The position numbers and the translations under genes were made by a program. From assembly GCA_963662965.1 (NCBI GenBank), contig OY759970.1, positions 2,108,001 to 2,172,000 on the forward strand: a stretch of DNA of 64,000 nt. The letters are read 5' to 3'. The notes beneath the pieces were generated by a model. That model was not told where the DNA came from, searched no databases, and saw nothing but the letters and a program-made list of their open reading frames with translations. Numbering within the stretch: position 1 is the first letter of the stretch; each line of letters opens with the position of its first letter. Below are positions 43,648 to 52,068 of this stretch, piece by piece. Origin of the DNA: DTWD01 sp963662965 (GTDB lineage: Bacteria > Acidobacteriota > Vicinamibacteria > Vicinamibacterales > UBA8438).

Positions 43648-46026
43648 ATGGCTTCGACTCCAGTGTTGCCGAAGCTCGTCGGTCAGCGCGTCAAGCGGCG
43701 CGAGGACCCGCGTCTGATCCAGGGGCACGGGACCTACGTCGACGACATCAAGATCATCGGGCTGCAGCATCTCGCCTTCAAGCGCAGCGACATCGCCCAC
43801 GGTCGGATCCGCTCGATCGACACCAGCGCCGCCGAGGCGCTCGACGGCGTCGAGGCGGTCTTCACCGGCGAGCAGATCGCGGAGTTCGTCGACCCGATGC
43901 CGATCCTGACGCCGTTTCCGTCGCCCGCCCATCGGGCCGTGGCGGTCGACGTCGTCCGTTTCGTCGGCGATCCGGTCGCGGTCGTCGTCGCCCGCGACCG
44001 CTACGTGGCGCGCGACGGCGCCGACGCCATCGTCGTCGATTACGAACCGTTGCCGGCCGTCGTCGATCCCGAGGAGGCGATGACCGGGCAGCCGGCGGTG
44101 CTGCACGACGCCTTCGCGAACAACATCGCGCTCGGCCCGCTGCCGAGCGGGACCGGCGTCGGTCGCAAGGAGGTCGACGACACGGCGATCGACGAGGCCT
44201 TCGCCGCGGCCGAGGTGGTGGTCTCGCAGCGGATGGTGAATCAGCGGCTCGCGCCGAGCTCGATCGAAGCGCGTGGCGTGGTCGCCCACTACAAACCGGG
44301 AACAGGAACGATGACCATCTGGTCGTCGACCCAGACTCCGCACATCCTCCGCACCCACATCGCCCAGATGACCGGCCTCGGCCAGGACCGGGTGCGCGCC
44401 GTCGCGCCGGAGGTGGGCGGCGGCTTCGGCGCGAAGATCAACATCTATGGCGAGGAGTACGTCGCCGCCGCGTTGTCGAAACGGCTGGGGCTGCCGCTCA
44501 AGTGGGTCGAGGATCGCTCCGAGGCGTTTCTCGCTACGGTCCACGGACGCGGCCTGATCGCCTATGTCGACCTGGCGGCCAAGCGCGACGGCACCGTCCT
44601 CGGGTTGAAGCTCCGGATCATCGCCGATATCGGCGCCTACAACATGCTGCTGACGGCCGGCGTGCCGACGAACAGCATGTTGATGGCGAACGCGACTTAC
44701 GCGTTTCCGGCCATCCGCGCCACGCTCACTGAGGTCTTCACCAACAAGACGCCGACCGACGCGTATCGTGGCGCCGGCCGTCCCGAAGCGACCTACTTCG
44801 TCGAGCGGGCGGTCGACATGCTTGCGCGTGAGATCGGGATGGATCCGGCCGAGCTGCGCCGGAAGAACTTCATCCAGCCGGATCAGTTTCCGTTCAAGAC
44901 TCAGATGGGCGCCGTCTACGATTCCGGCGACTACGAGAAGGCGCTCGACCGCGCCCTGAAGAACGCCGGCTGGGAGCAGCTCAAGGCCGAACGCGATGCG
45001 GCCAAGGCCGACGGTAGGCTCGTCGGTCTGGGGTTGTCGATGTATGTCGAGATCTGCGGCGTCGGCCCGTCGTCCTCGCTACCGTTCGGCGGCTGGGAAC
45101 ATGCGCAGGTGACCGTCGAGCGCGACGGGCGGATCAGCGCGACCACCGGCGTGTCGCCGCACGGGCAAGGCAACGAAACGACGTTTTCCCAAATGCTGGC
45201 CGACCAGTTCGGCGTCGAGATGGACCACGTCACGATCCATCACGGCGATACCGCCGTCGCGAAGCAGGGGATCGGCACCCTCGGCAGCCGGTCCCAGGCG
45301 GTCGGTGGCGCCGCGCTGCACAACGCCGGCACGAAGGTGAAGACGAAGATGACGAAGTTCGCGGCCGCGCTCATGGAAGCGCACGAGGGCGACCTCGTCT
45401 TCGAGAACGGCATGATTACCGTGAAAGGGTCGCCCTCATCGGCGAAGCCGTTCGCCGAGGTGGCTGCCTACGCCTATCGTCCGACCAAGCTCCCCGCGGG
45501 GCTTGACCCGGGGCTGAGTGAAGAGGCGTTCTTCGAGCCGACCAACTGCACGTATCCGTTCGGCTGTCACATCGCGATGATGGAGGTCGACCGAGAGACC
45601 GGCGAGCCGAGGTTGCTGAAGATGGTCGCGGTCGACGACGCTGGCCATCTGATCAACCCGCTGATCGTCGAGGGGCAGATCCACGGCGGGCTCGCGCAGG
45701 GGATCGGGCAGGCGATGATCGAGGAGGTGGTGTACGACGACGACGGCCAGCCGCTGACTGGGTCATTCATGGACTACGCCTTGCCCCGGGCGAGCGACTT
45801 CCCGCGCTTCGAGCTCGACAACACCGTCACCCCGACGCCGGTCAACCCGCTCGGCGCCAAAGGCGTCGGGGAGGCCGGCACGATCGGATCAACGCCGTGC
45901 GTCGTCGCGGCGGCGGTCGACGCGCTGAGCGAGTTCGGGGTGACGCACATCGACATGATGCTCCGGCCTGAGAAGCTGTGGCGTGTCATTCACAGACACA
46001 GAGACGAACAGGGAGGGCAGTCGTGA
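43648..46026 (+). CDS. CoxL-type molybdenum subunit, form II-like
   Basis: A protein of 792 residues of the xanthine oxidase/aldehyde oxidase molybdopterin family: N-terminal GQRVKRREDPRLIQGHGTY, EVGGGFGAK near 255, and the catalytic Glu742 in GVGEAGT. The active-site loop is AYRGAGR (372-378), not the AYxCSFR of proven form I CO dehydrogenases. So it is a form II-like or general aromatic/aldehyde hydroxylase, and CO oxidation should not be assumed. It binds molybdopterin cytosine dinucleotide (family knowledge). Middle gene of S-L-M; its stop overlaps the next start as GTGA. Confidence 0.94.
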   Translation: MASTPVLPKLVGQRVKRREDPRLIQGHGTYVDDIKIIGLQHLAFKRSDIAHGRIRSIDTSAAEALDGVEAVFTGEQIAEFVDPMPILTPFPSPAHRAVAVDVVRFVGDPVAVVVARDRYVARDGADAIVVDYEPLPAVVDPEEAMTGQPAVLHDAFANNIALGPLPSGTGVGRKEVDDTAIDEAFAAAEVVVSQRMVNQRLAPSSIEARGVVAHYKPGTGTMTIWSSTQTPHILRTHIAQMTGLGQDRVRAVAPEVGGGFGAKINIYGEEYVAAALSKRLGLPLKWVEDRSEAFLATVHGRGLIAYVDLAAKRDGTVLGLKLRIIADIGAYNMLLTAGVPTNSMLMANATYAFPAIRATLTEVFTNKTPTDAYRGAGRPEATYFVERAVDMLAREIGMDPAELRRKNFIQPDQFPFKTQMGAVYDSGDYEKALDRALKNAGWEQLKAERDAAKADGRLVGLGLSMYVEICGVGPSSSLPFGGWEHAQVTVERDGRISATTGVSPHGQGNETTFSQMLADQFGVEMDHVTIHHGDTAVAKQGIGTLGSRSQAVGGAALHNAGTKVKTKMTKFAAALMEAHEGDLVFENGMITVKGSPSSAKPFAEVAAYAYRPTKLPAGLDPGLSEEAFFEPTNCTYPFGCHIAMMEVDRETGEPRLLKMVAVDDAGHLINPLIVEGQIHGGLAQGIGQAMIEEVVYDDDGQPLTGSFMDYALPRASDFPRFELDNTVTPTPVNPLGAKGVGEAGTIGSTPCVVAAAVDALSEFGVTHIDMMLRPEKLWRVIHRHRDEQGGQS

Positions 46027-46883
46027 TCCCGAGTGCATTCCAGTACGAGCGAGCAATCTCGATCGACGACGCTCTGGGCAAGCTCCAAGTGGCCGACGGC
46101 GCCGGCAAGCTGATCGCAGGCGGACACAGTCTGGTGCCGCTGATGAAGCTTCGCCTGAGCGAGCCGACCGTCCTGATCGACATCGCGCGCATTCCGGATC
46201 TCGCCGGGGTTCGGGAGGGCGACGGCGCAATCGAGATCGGCGCACTCACGACGCACCACGAGGTCGCCACCTCGGCGTTGCTGCGCGAACGGTGCCCGGC
46301 CGTCGCCGAGACCGCCGCTCTCATCGGCGATCCGCAGGTGCGCAACCGCGGCACGCTCGGCGGCAGCCTCGCCCACGCCGACCCGGCGGCCGACTATCCG
46401 GCGATCATGCTGGCGCTCGAAGCCGACATTCATGTCACCGGCCCGGACGGCGCCCGCGTCATCAAGGTGGCCGACTTCTTTCAGGCGGTCTTCACGGTTG
46501 ACCTCGCGCCTGATGAGATCCTGACGAAGGTGACGTTCGCGCCGGTGCGTGCGGCGGCCTATGCCAAGCTGCACCAGCGAGCCTCGCGCTTCGCGATCGT
46601 TGGCGTGGCGGCCGCGCTCGACGTCAGCGACGACGCGATTCAGAGTGCACGCGTCGCTCTGACCGGCGCCGCGGCATCCCCGTCTCGCCTCGCCACTGTC
46701 GAGGCGGCGCTCGCCGGGCAGCCGGCGGCACCCGATACCTTCGCCGCCGCCGCGGCGGTCGCCGCCGACGGTGTCGACGACATCAACCATGACCTCCACG
46801 CCAGCGCGGAGTATCGCCGCGCGATGATTCAGGTGTTTACCCGCCGCGCGCTGGATGCAGCAATCGGTCGGCTGGGTCCGTAG
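46023..46883 (+). CDS. CoxM-type FAD subunit of a molybdenum hydroxylase
   Basis: A protein of 286 residues with the FAD-binding motifs AGGHSLVPLMKLRL near residue 32-45 and RGTLGGSLAHADPAADYP near 108-125. It completes the three-subunit enzyme. The GTG at 46023 overlaps the CoxL stop (GTGA) with GGGAGG ahead, so it is translationally coupled; a longer in-frame start inside CoxL is unlikely. No accessory coxD/E/F-type maturation genes are adjacent. Confidence 0.93.
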   Translation: MIPSAFQYERAISIDDALGKLQVADGAGKLIAGGHSLVPLMKLRLSEPTVLIDIARIPDLAGVREGDGAIEIGALTTHHEVATSALLRERCPAVAETAALIGDPQVRNRGTLGGSLAHADPAADYPAIMLALEADIHVTGPDGARVIKVADFFQAVFTVDLAPDEILTKVTFAPVRAAAYAKLHQRASRFAIVGVAAALDVSDDAIQSARVALTGAAASPSRLATVEAALAGQPAAPDTFAAAAAVAADGVDDINHDLHASAEYRRAMIQVFTRRALDAAIGRLGP

Positions 46884-46919
46884 GACGGCAACGAGCGCGG
46901 ACAACGTGTTGCAGAATCG

Positions 46920-47200
46920 TCAACGCATCACGAATACCAGCACCGCGATAACGAGCACGAGCTGCCGGTCCAGAGCCGGAACGACCACGACAAAAGGTCG
47001 CCGCGGGCGATGCGGATCTCATCACGAAGAGCAGCCTGTCCGTTTCTGAGCTCTTCTCGGACACCGGCTAGCCCATTCACGAGATCCGTATGCATCTCAA
47101 CCCGAAGCGTCGCAAGTTCTTCAGCGAGACGACGTTTGAAGCGTTCGGCCGTGCAGTCTAGCGCCTCGTCCACCGACCGTCGAGCGTCCTCGTGAAACAT
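46920..47200 (-). pseudogene. small coiled-coil membrane protein, frameshifted
   Basis: From ATG 47200 about 75 residues form a charged coiled coil (ERFKRRLAEELATLRVEMHT, LAGVREELRNGQAALRDEIR), then a membrane segment begins (LLSWSFRLWTG). The frame then runs to a stop at 46928, but inserting one base at about 46968-46972 gives QLVLVIAVLVFVMR and a TGA at 46920-46922, an ideal C-terminal transmembrane helix. So a one-base deletion or a sequencing error broke the gene. It resembles DUF1640-like coiled-coil membrane proteins in layout only. Confidence 0.6.
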
Positions 47201-47419
47201 TTAAGTCAACGCGTTCGACGCGTCCTCACCTAGCTTGTCACGTAGTGCGCTTGGGACTCGAATCGTTTTCAAGATTTCCCCCGCACACGTGTGATGCTAT
47301 GACCATGCCATCGGTACGCTGCCACGGTCAATCGGAGTGGCAGAAACCGCCTGTGGCTTGGCGGACGCGGAAGCAGAGCACTGGGGCGCGCGCGGAACAA
47401 GGAAGTAAGACATTCATAC

Positions 47420-47647
47420 ATGCTTGCCAAGAAGACCTCGAAGAATCAGCTCACCCTGCCAAAGAAGATTGCGGACCGGTTTCCGGGCACCGACTACTTC
47501 GATGTTCAGGTCGAGGATGGCGCCATCGTGCTCAGGCCGATTGAGCTCGATCGGATCGACCGGGTCCGAGACAAGCTCGTCAAGCTCGGAATCACCCAAC
47601 GGGATGCCTCGCGAGCTGTCGAGTGGGCGAGAGCCTCAGAACGGTGA
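47420..47647 (+). CDS. AbrB/MazE-type antitoxin
   Basis: A protein of 75 residues with a SpoVT/AbrB swapped-hairpin fold: MLAKKTSKNQLTLPKKIADRF and YFDVQVEDGAIVLRPI are typical of the N-terminal DNA-binding half, followed by a short helix for toxin binding. It should repress its own promoter and neutralise the adjacent PIN toxin. It overlaps the toxin start (GTGA). No strong ribosome site is seen before the ATG. Confidence 0.85.
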   Translation: MLAKKTSKNQLTLPKKIADRFPGTDYFDVQVEDGAIVLRPIELDRIDRVRDKLVKLGITQRDASRAVEWARASER

Positions 47648-48069
47648 GGGTCGTTCTCGACACCAACACTGTCTTGTCGGCGATTCTCTTTCCGCGTGGC
47701 CGTCTGATATGGATGCGCGGTTCGTGGGCGACCGGACAATGCCTGCCTCTGGTCAGCCGGGCCACGACACAAGAGCTCATTCGCGCGCTCACATGCCGGA
47801 AGTTTCAGGTCGATGACGACGACATCGAGGTCTTGCTTGGTTCGTATCTGCCGTATGTCGAGCTCGTGAACGTCCGATCGAAGCCGCTCGATCTCCCGAG
47901 CTGCCGGGGTCCGGACGATCAGAAGTTCCTGGTCTTGGCTGCGAAGGGCGACACAGAGGTTTTGGTCAGCGGCGACAGGGCACTGTTGGAGCTGGCTGGG
48001 CAGACGCCGTTCGCCATCGAGCAGCCCGCGCGGTTCAAGCGGCGGTTCACGAGCTCTGACACCGACTGA
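47644..48069 (+). CDS. PIN-domain toxin (COG1569-like)
   Basis: A protein of 141 residues with the four acidic PIN positions: VVLDTNTVLSAI (Asp near 6), a Glu in TTQELIRAL, Asp in GPDDQKFL and Asp in VSGDRALLEL. Probably a Mg-dependent RNase toxin. GTG 47644 overlaps the antitoxin stop; the frame is open a little further back. Forms a type II toxin-antitoxin pair with the AbrB-like gene. Confidence 0.88.
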   Translation: MRVVLDTNTVLSAILFPRGRLIWMRGSWATGQCLPLVSRATTQELIRALTCRKFQVDDDDIEVLLGSYLPYVELVNVRSKPLDLPSCRGPDDQKFLVLAAKGDTEVLVSGDRALLELAGQTPFAIEQPARFKRRFTSSDTD

Positions 48070-48122
48070 CGGTGCCCGGGTGCCCCGGTGGCCCCCGGCT
48101 CACCGACACGCGGTCTACCTGG

Positions 48123-48141
48123 ATCCTCCATTACGGAGGAT
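48123..48141. promoter_or_regulatory. inverted repeat before the FitA-like antitoxin
   Basis: ATCCTCC ATTAC GGAGGAT: 7-bp arms around a 5-base centre, 12 bases before the antitoxin ATG and overlapping the AGGAGG region. A likely autoregulatory operator, or a hairpin masking the ribosome site. Confidence 0.45.
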
Positions 48142-48153
48142 AATAGGAGGAAA

Positions 48154-48384
48154 ATGGCGACGCTGAACATCAAGAACCTGCCAGATCGGTTGTACCGGAA
48201 AGTTCAGGCCCGCGCGAAGCGAAACCGGCGATCGGTCGCTCAAGAAGTGACGCAGATTCTCACGGACGTCACCGAGAATCCAACGTCGGTTTCGATCGTC
48301 GAGCTGCGCGGACTCGGCAAAGAAGCGTGGGAAGGGGTCGATCCGACTGCGCATGTGGATGCCGAACGGCGATCATGGGATTGA
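48154..48384 (+). CDS. FitA/ribbon-helix-helix-type antitoxin
   Basis: A protein of 76 residues beginning MATLNIKNLPDRLYRKVQAR and RNRRSVAQEVTQIL, the Arc-like ribbon-helix-helix DNA-binding fold of FitA/VapB antitoxins, with a C-terminal toxin-binding tail (ELRGLGKEAWEGVD). Perfect ribosome site (AGGAGG, AAA spacer). Overlaps the next PIN gene. Expected to bind the inverted repeat at 48123. Confidence 0.85.
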   Translation: MATLNIKNLPDRLYRKVQARAKRNRRSVAQEVTQILTDVTENPTSVSIVELRGLGKEAWEGVDPTAHVDAERRSWD

Positions 48385-48824
48385 TGGACGACGTCGGGCG
48401 CGGGCCGGTCGCGCTCGACACGGTGGCGTTTATCTATTTCATCGAAGAGCACCCAGCGTATCTCCCAATCGTCGAGCCAGTCTTCCAGGCGATCGACACG
48501 GGTCACTGCAAGGGCGTGACGTCTGGAGTCACGCTACTCGAAGTGCTCGTCGTCCCGTACCGCGCCGGCAATCTCGACCTGGCCAATCGGTACGAGGCGC
48601 TCCTGACGCGGAGCCGACACCTTCGTCTCATCGAGCCGACTCGGGACCAGTTGCGGGCAGCCGCGCACGTACGCGCCGTCCATCGCGTGCGCACGCCTGA
48701 TGCGCTTCAGCTGGCCGCGGCGCTCGTGGGCGGATGCAGCGTGTTCGTCACGAACGACCGAGACCTCCCATCGGTGACCGGCCTGAGAGTACTTCAGCTG
48801 AACCGTTACCTCGAGCGCAGCTAG
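48375..48824 (+). CDS. PIN-domain toxin (VapC/FitB-like)
   Basis: A protein of 149 residues: PVALDTVAFIYFIEEHP (first Asp), a Glu in VTLLEVLVVP, the pair RTPDALQLAAAL and VTNDRDLPSVTGL, which are the usual PIN acid residues. Probable RNase toxin paired with the antitoxin upstream. ATG 48375 overlaps the antitoxin by ten bases; ATG 48384 (TGATG overlap) is equally possible. Second toxin-antitoxin module within 1.4 kb. Confidence 0.88.
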   Translation: MGLMDDVGRGPVALDTVAFIYFIEEHPAYLPIVEPVFQAIDTGHCKGVTSGVTLLEVLVVPYRAGNLDLANRYEALLTRSRHLRLIEPTRDQLRAAAHVRAVHRVRTPDALQLAAALVGGCSVFVTNDRDLPSVTGLRVLQLNRYLERS

Positions 48825-48909
48825 AGCGGACGTTCGACGTGGAGCCCGTCAATACCGACTACGGACGTTGAGTCGGATTGCTGCGCCCAGTCGGCGACTG
48901 TGAGACGAT

Positions 48910-50256
48910 GTGCCGGTGCCCCGCCTGCTCCTGGTTCTTGTTGGGCTCGCCACGTTCGCGACGCTGCCGCTCCGAGCCGCTGACTGGCCGGAATGGCGTG
49001 GCCAAGGCCGGCTCGGTGTCTGGACCGACACCAACATCGTCGACACGCTGCCCGAGACGCTCGACGCGACATGGCGGTTGCCGATCCATGGCGGCTACGC
49101 GGGTCCCGCCGTGGCCGACGGGCGGGTCTTTGTCACCGACGCGCGTCGCGACGACCCGAACAGCACCGCGGTGGTCGAACGGGTGCTCGCCTTGGACGAG
49201 CAGACCGGCGAGATCCTCTGGACGGCCGAGTGGCAGACGAACTACGCCGGGCTGCAGCTGGCCTACGCGATCGGTCCGCGCGCCACGCCGACGCTCGATG
49301 GCGACCGGGTGTACGTCCTCGGGGCGATGGGCAACCTCTTCGTGTTCAACGTCGCCGACGGCCGCATCGTCTGGCAGAGGGACTACGTCCAGGATTTCAA
49401 TGCGACCGTTCCGTCGTGGGGGATCACCGGGGCGCCGTTGGTCGACGGCGACCGACTCATCTGTCTCGTCGGGGGCGAGCCCGACGCCAAGGTGGTCGCG
49501 TTCGACAAGCGGACCGGCGAGGAGCTCTGGCGCGCGCTGTCGTCGGATTGGGAGCCTGGCTATACGCAGCCGATCCTGATCGACGCCGGCGGCGCGCCGC
49601 AGCTGATCGTCTGGCATCCGCGTGCGATCAGCTCGCTCGACCCGGAGACTGGCACCGTCTACTGGGAGATCGAGCACATCGTCGACATGGGGATGACGGT
49701 TCCGACGGCGGTGCAGAGTGGCCAGCATCTGTTCGTCACGTCGCAGTGGGGCGGGGCGCGGATGCTGCGGCTGGCCGAATCGCATCCCGACGCGACGCTC
49801 CTCTGGGAAGGGGTCGGCGAGAGCGATCCCGAATACGGCCGCGTCTTCGACACGCTCGACTCTGTCATCAGCACGCCGGTCATCCAAGGCGATTACATCT
49901 ATGGGGTCGACGGCCACGGCGTCCTGCGGTGTCTGGAGCTGCGCACCGGGAAGCGCGTGTGGGAAACCGAGGCGTTGATCGGCGATCGGGCGAACTGGGC
50001 GACCGCCTTCTTCGTACGACACGAAGATCGGTACTTCATCAACACCGACCTCGGCGACCTCGTCATCGCGAAGCTGTCGCCGAAGGGCTACGAAGAAATC
50101 AGCCGGACCCAGCTCATTGCCCCGACGAGCCCCTACGTGCGCCGCCGCGCGGAAAGTAGCACCGTCAACTGGTCGCACCCGGCGTACGCGAACCAGCACA
50201 TCATCGCCCGCAACGATGAGGAAATCGTTCGCTACTCGCTGGCGCGGACGCCGTAA
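48910..50256 (+). CDS. BamB-like PQQ-type propeller, secreted
   Basis: A protein of 448 residues: signal peptide (about 1-24, LLLVLVGLATFATLPLRAADW), then a WPEWRGQGRLGVW opening and seven to eight PQQ-like blades (ALDEQTGEILW, FDKRTGEELW, LDPETGTVYW, LELRTGKRVW). It lacks the WDYD active-site block of the true dehydrogenases in this window, so it is a structural or binding propeller rather than a PQQ enzyme. GTG 48910 is the best start; GTG 48916 is possible. Coupled to the next gene, whose GTG comes one base after the stop. Confidence 0.85.
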   Translation: MPVPRLLLVLVGLATFATLPLRAADWPEWRGQGRLGVWTDTNIVDTLPETLDATWRLPIHGGYAGPAVADGRVFVTDARRDDPNSTAVVERVLALDEQTGEILWTAEWQTNYAGLQLAYAIGPRATPTLDGDRVYVLGAMGNLFVFNVADGRIVWQRDYVQDFNATVPSWGITGAPLVDGDRLICLVGGEPDAKVVAFDKRTGEELWRALSSDWEPGYTQPILIDAGGAPQLIVWHPRAISSLDPETGTVYWEIEHIVDMGMTVPTAVQSGQHLFVTSQWGGARMLRLAESHPDATLLWEGVGESDPEYGRVFDTLDSVISTPVIQGDYIYGVDGHGVLRCLELRTGKRVWETEALIGDRANWATAFFVRHEDRYFINTDLGDLVIAKLSPKGYEEISRTQLIAPTSPYVRRRAESSTVNWSHPAYANQHIIARNDEEIVRYSLARTP

Positions 50257-50257
50257 C

Positions 50258-51916
50258 GTGCCTCGCTCGCTCACTTTGCTGAGGAGGGTGGCGTTCGCGC
50301 TGTGCGCGGCTAGCGCGTCCGCATTCGTGCTGACCGGCGCCGCGGCGTCGGCCCAGGAGACCGGTGCGAGACGCATCGTCGTCATCGGTGACCTCCACTT
50401 GGGGGTCGGCCGCGATCCGTCCGGCGCCTGGCACGCCACCGAGGACTTCCGCTGGGCCGAGGAGTTCCAGCCGTTCCTGACGACACTCGCGGCCGAAGAA
50501 GGGGCGGGCACCGACCTGATCCTCAACGGCGACACTTTCGAGCTGTGGCAGTCATTGGAATCCGATTGTCTCTACGACGACCCGGCGCTCGGGTGTACCG
50601 AAGTAGATGCGCTCGCACGCATGGAGCGGGTGCTCGCGGCGCACGTCGCCGAGATCGACGCGCTGACCCGCTTCGCGCAAGCGGGATCGAATCGCGTCGT
50701 CGTCGTACCCGGCGACCACGATGCCGCGCTGCTCTTTCCGGCAGTCCGCGAGCGTGTCGAAGCGGCGTTTGGCGCGGTGCCGGCCAGGATCTCGATCGCG
50801 ACCACCGGGCAATGGACGTCCACCGACGGTCAGGTCCATGTCGAGCACGGCCACCAAATTGGCGCGCGCGCGAATCGATTCGCGGAGTGGCCGCGGCCGT
50901 TCGTCGACCAGGCAGGCTCGACGCATCTGGAACGGCCGTGGGGCGCACGGCTCGCGGCCGACGTGTTTGACGCACGAGAAGCGGCGTATCCGGCGATCGA
51001 CAACTTCGCCGACGAAGGGGCTGGCGTCAGCTACGCGCAGGCCGCCGAGGGGGTGACGGACCTCGGCGCGTCCGTCGCCGAGTACCTGCGATTCGTCCTC
51101 TTTCGGATGCCGTGGCAGCAGTTCCGTGTCGACCTTGACGCCGGCGATGTGCTGCCGCCGTCGTGGGATCTCGAGGCGGTGCGCACCGAAGGACCGGCGT
51201 TTCTCGTCGACGCCTTGCCCGACGACGACCGGTTCAAGCCGGCCGCCGAGCGTGGGCTCGCCGATGGGCATCTTGCGCCGCTGATGGCGGAGCTGAGCGA
51301 CGAGGAGCTGGCCGCGATTTGCGACTACCGGGCCGCGGTTCGCCGCGTCCGACGCCGCTTCGAGCGATACGTGACGCAGATCGACCCGCGGGGCCCGCCG
51401 GTGTCGGAGTGTGCGCGACTCCCGGCCAGCCGGGGCGGGCAGTTCGACTATTTCTGGAGGAGCCGCGACCTGATGTACGGCGGGCGGCTCGATGCCGTGC
51501 AGGCGGCCCGGCCGGCGACGGCGAGCTCCCAGCCGATCGCCATCTTCGTCCACGGTCACACGCATCTCGTCGATTGGCGGCAGCGAGTGCTGCAGAGCAC
51601 GCGACTCGGTCGGGAGGTGATCGTCGACGGCTTTTCGCCGGTCCGCGACGCACTCTCTCCGGTGGTGATCAATGGCGGGGCGTGGCAGCGGACGATCACC
51701 CCGGTGCAGTTTGGGCGGCTGCAGGAGGCGCACGGCATGTCGGACGGGGAGCTCCTCGCCGCCCTCCGGCCGGAACATCTCGCGCCGTGCTACAGCTTCG
51801 TTCAGATCGAGGCGTATGCGGACACGCCGGAGCGGCCCTCCGTTCGGTACTGGCGCCAAGCCGACGACGGAAGCTGGGAGATGGCCGGCGCCTGCGGTCG
51901 CCAGCCCGCGCTTTAG
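50258..51916 (+). CDS. secreted calcineurin-type metallophosphoesterase
   Basis: A protein of 552 residues: signal peptide (about 1-35, FALCAASASAFVLTGAAASAQ), then the dimetal motifs GDLHLG (D45, H47), NGDTFE, GDHD, HGHQ and GHTH (FVHGHTHLVDW) in order. The core matches metallophosphoesterases, with a long insert between GDHD and GHTH. Periplasmic phosphoesterase of unknown substrate. GTG 50258 directly follows the BamB-like gene; the in-frame extension upstream lies within that gene. It ends shortly before the cassette 4 promoter. Confidence 0.88.
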   Translation: MPRSLTLLRRVAFALCAASASAFVLTGAAASAQETGARRIVVIGDLHLGVGRDPSGAWHATEDFRWAEEFQPFLTTLAAEEGAGTDLILNGDTFELWQSLESDCLYDDPALGCTEVDALARMERVLAAHVAEIDALTRFAQAGSNRVVVVPGDHDAALLFPAVRERVEAAFGAVPARISIATTGQWTSTDGQVHVEHGHQIGARANRFAEWPRPFVDQAGSTHLERPWGARLAADVFDAREAAYPAIDNFADEGAGVSYAQAAEGVTDLGASVAEYLRFVLFRMPWQQFRVDLDAGDVLPPSWDLEAVRTEGPAFLVDALPDDDRFKPAAERGLADGHLAPLMAELSDEELAAICDYRAAVRRVRRRFERYVTQIDPRGPPVSECARLPASRGGQFDYFWRSRDLMYGGRLDAVQAARPATASSQPIAIFVHGHTHLVDWRQRVLQSTRLGREVIVDGFSPVRDALSPVVINGGAWQRTITPVQFGRLQEAHGMSDGELLAALRPEHLAPCYSFVQIEAYADTPERPSVRYWRQADDGSWEMAGACGRQPAL

Positions 51917-51974
51917 CGATAGACCACGGTCTTGAAGCGTCGCAGCAGCAGGGCCACCAGTCGCCGTTTCTCCG

Positions 51975-52003
51975 TTGACACCCCTCTACCGACCCGGTAG
52001 CAT
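51975..52003 (+). promoter_or_regulatory. sigma70-type promoter of cassette 4
   Basis: TTGACA (51975-51980), 17-base spacer, TAGCAT (51998-52003). The -35 is exact. The start codon at 52069 would leave a leader of about 55 bases, rich in T as in cassettes 2 and 3. Confidence 0.6.
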
Positions 52004-52068
52004 GCCAGGATCTGAGTCTAATCTGCTGTGTTCGTTAGACTTGCGGCTGTTTGTCGTCTGAGCGCTTC

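Noticed and set aside
43184..46883. Calling the S-L-M operon aerobic CO dehydrogenase
   Set aside because: The active-site loop is AYRGAGR and no maturation genes follow, so the specific name is not supported.
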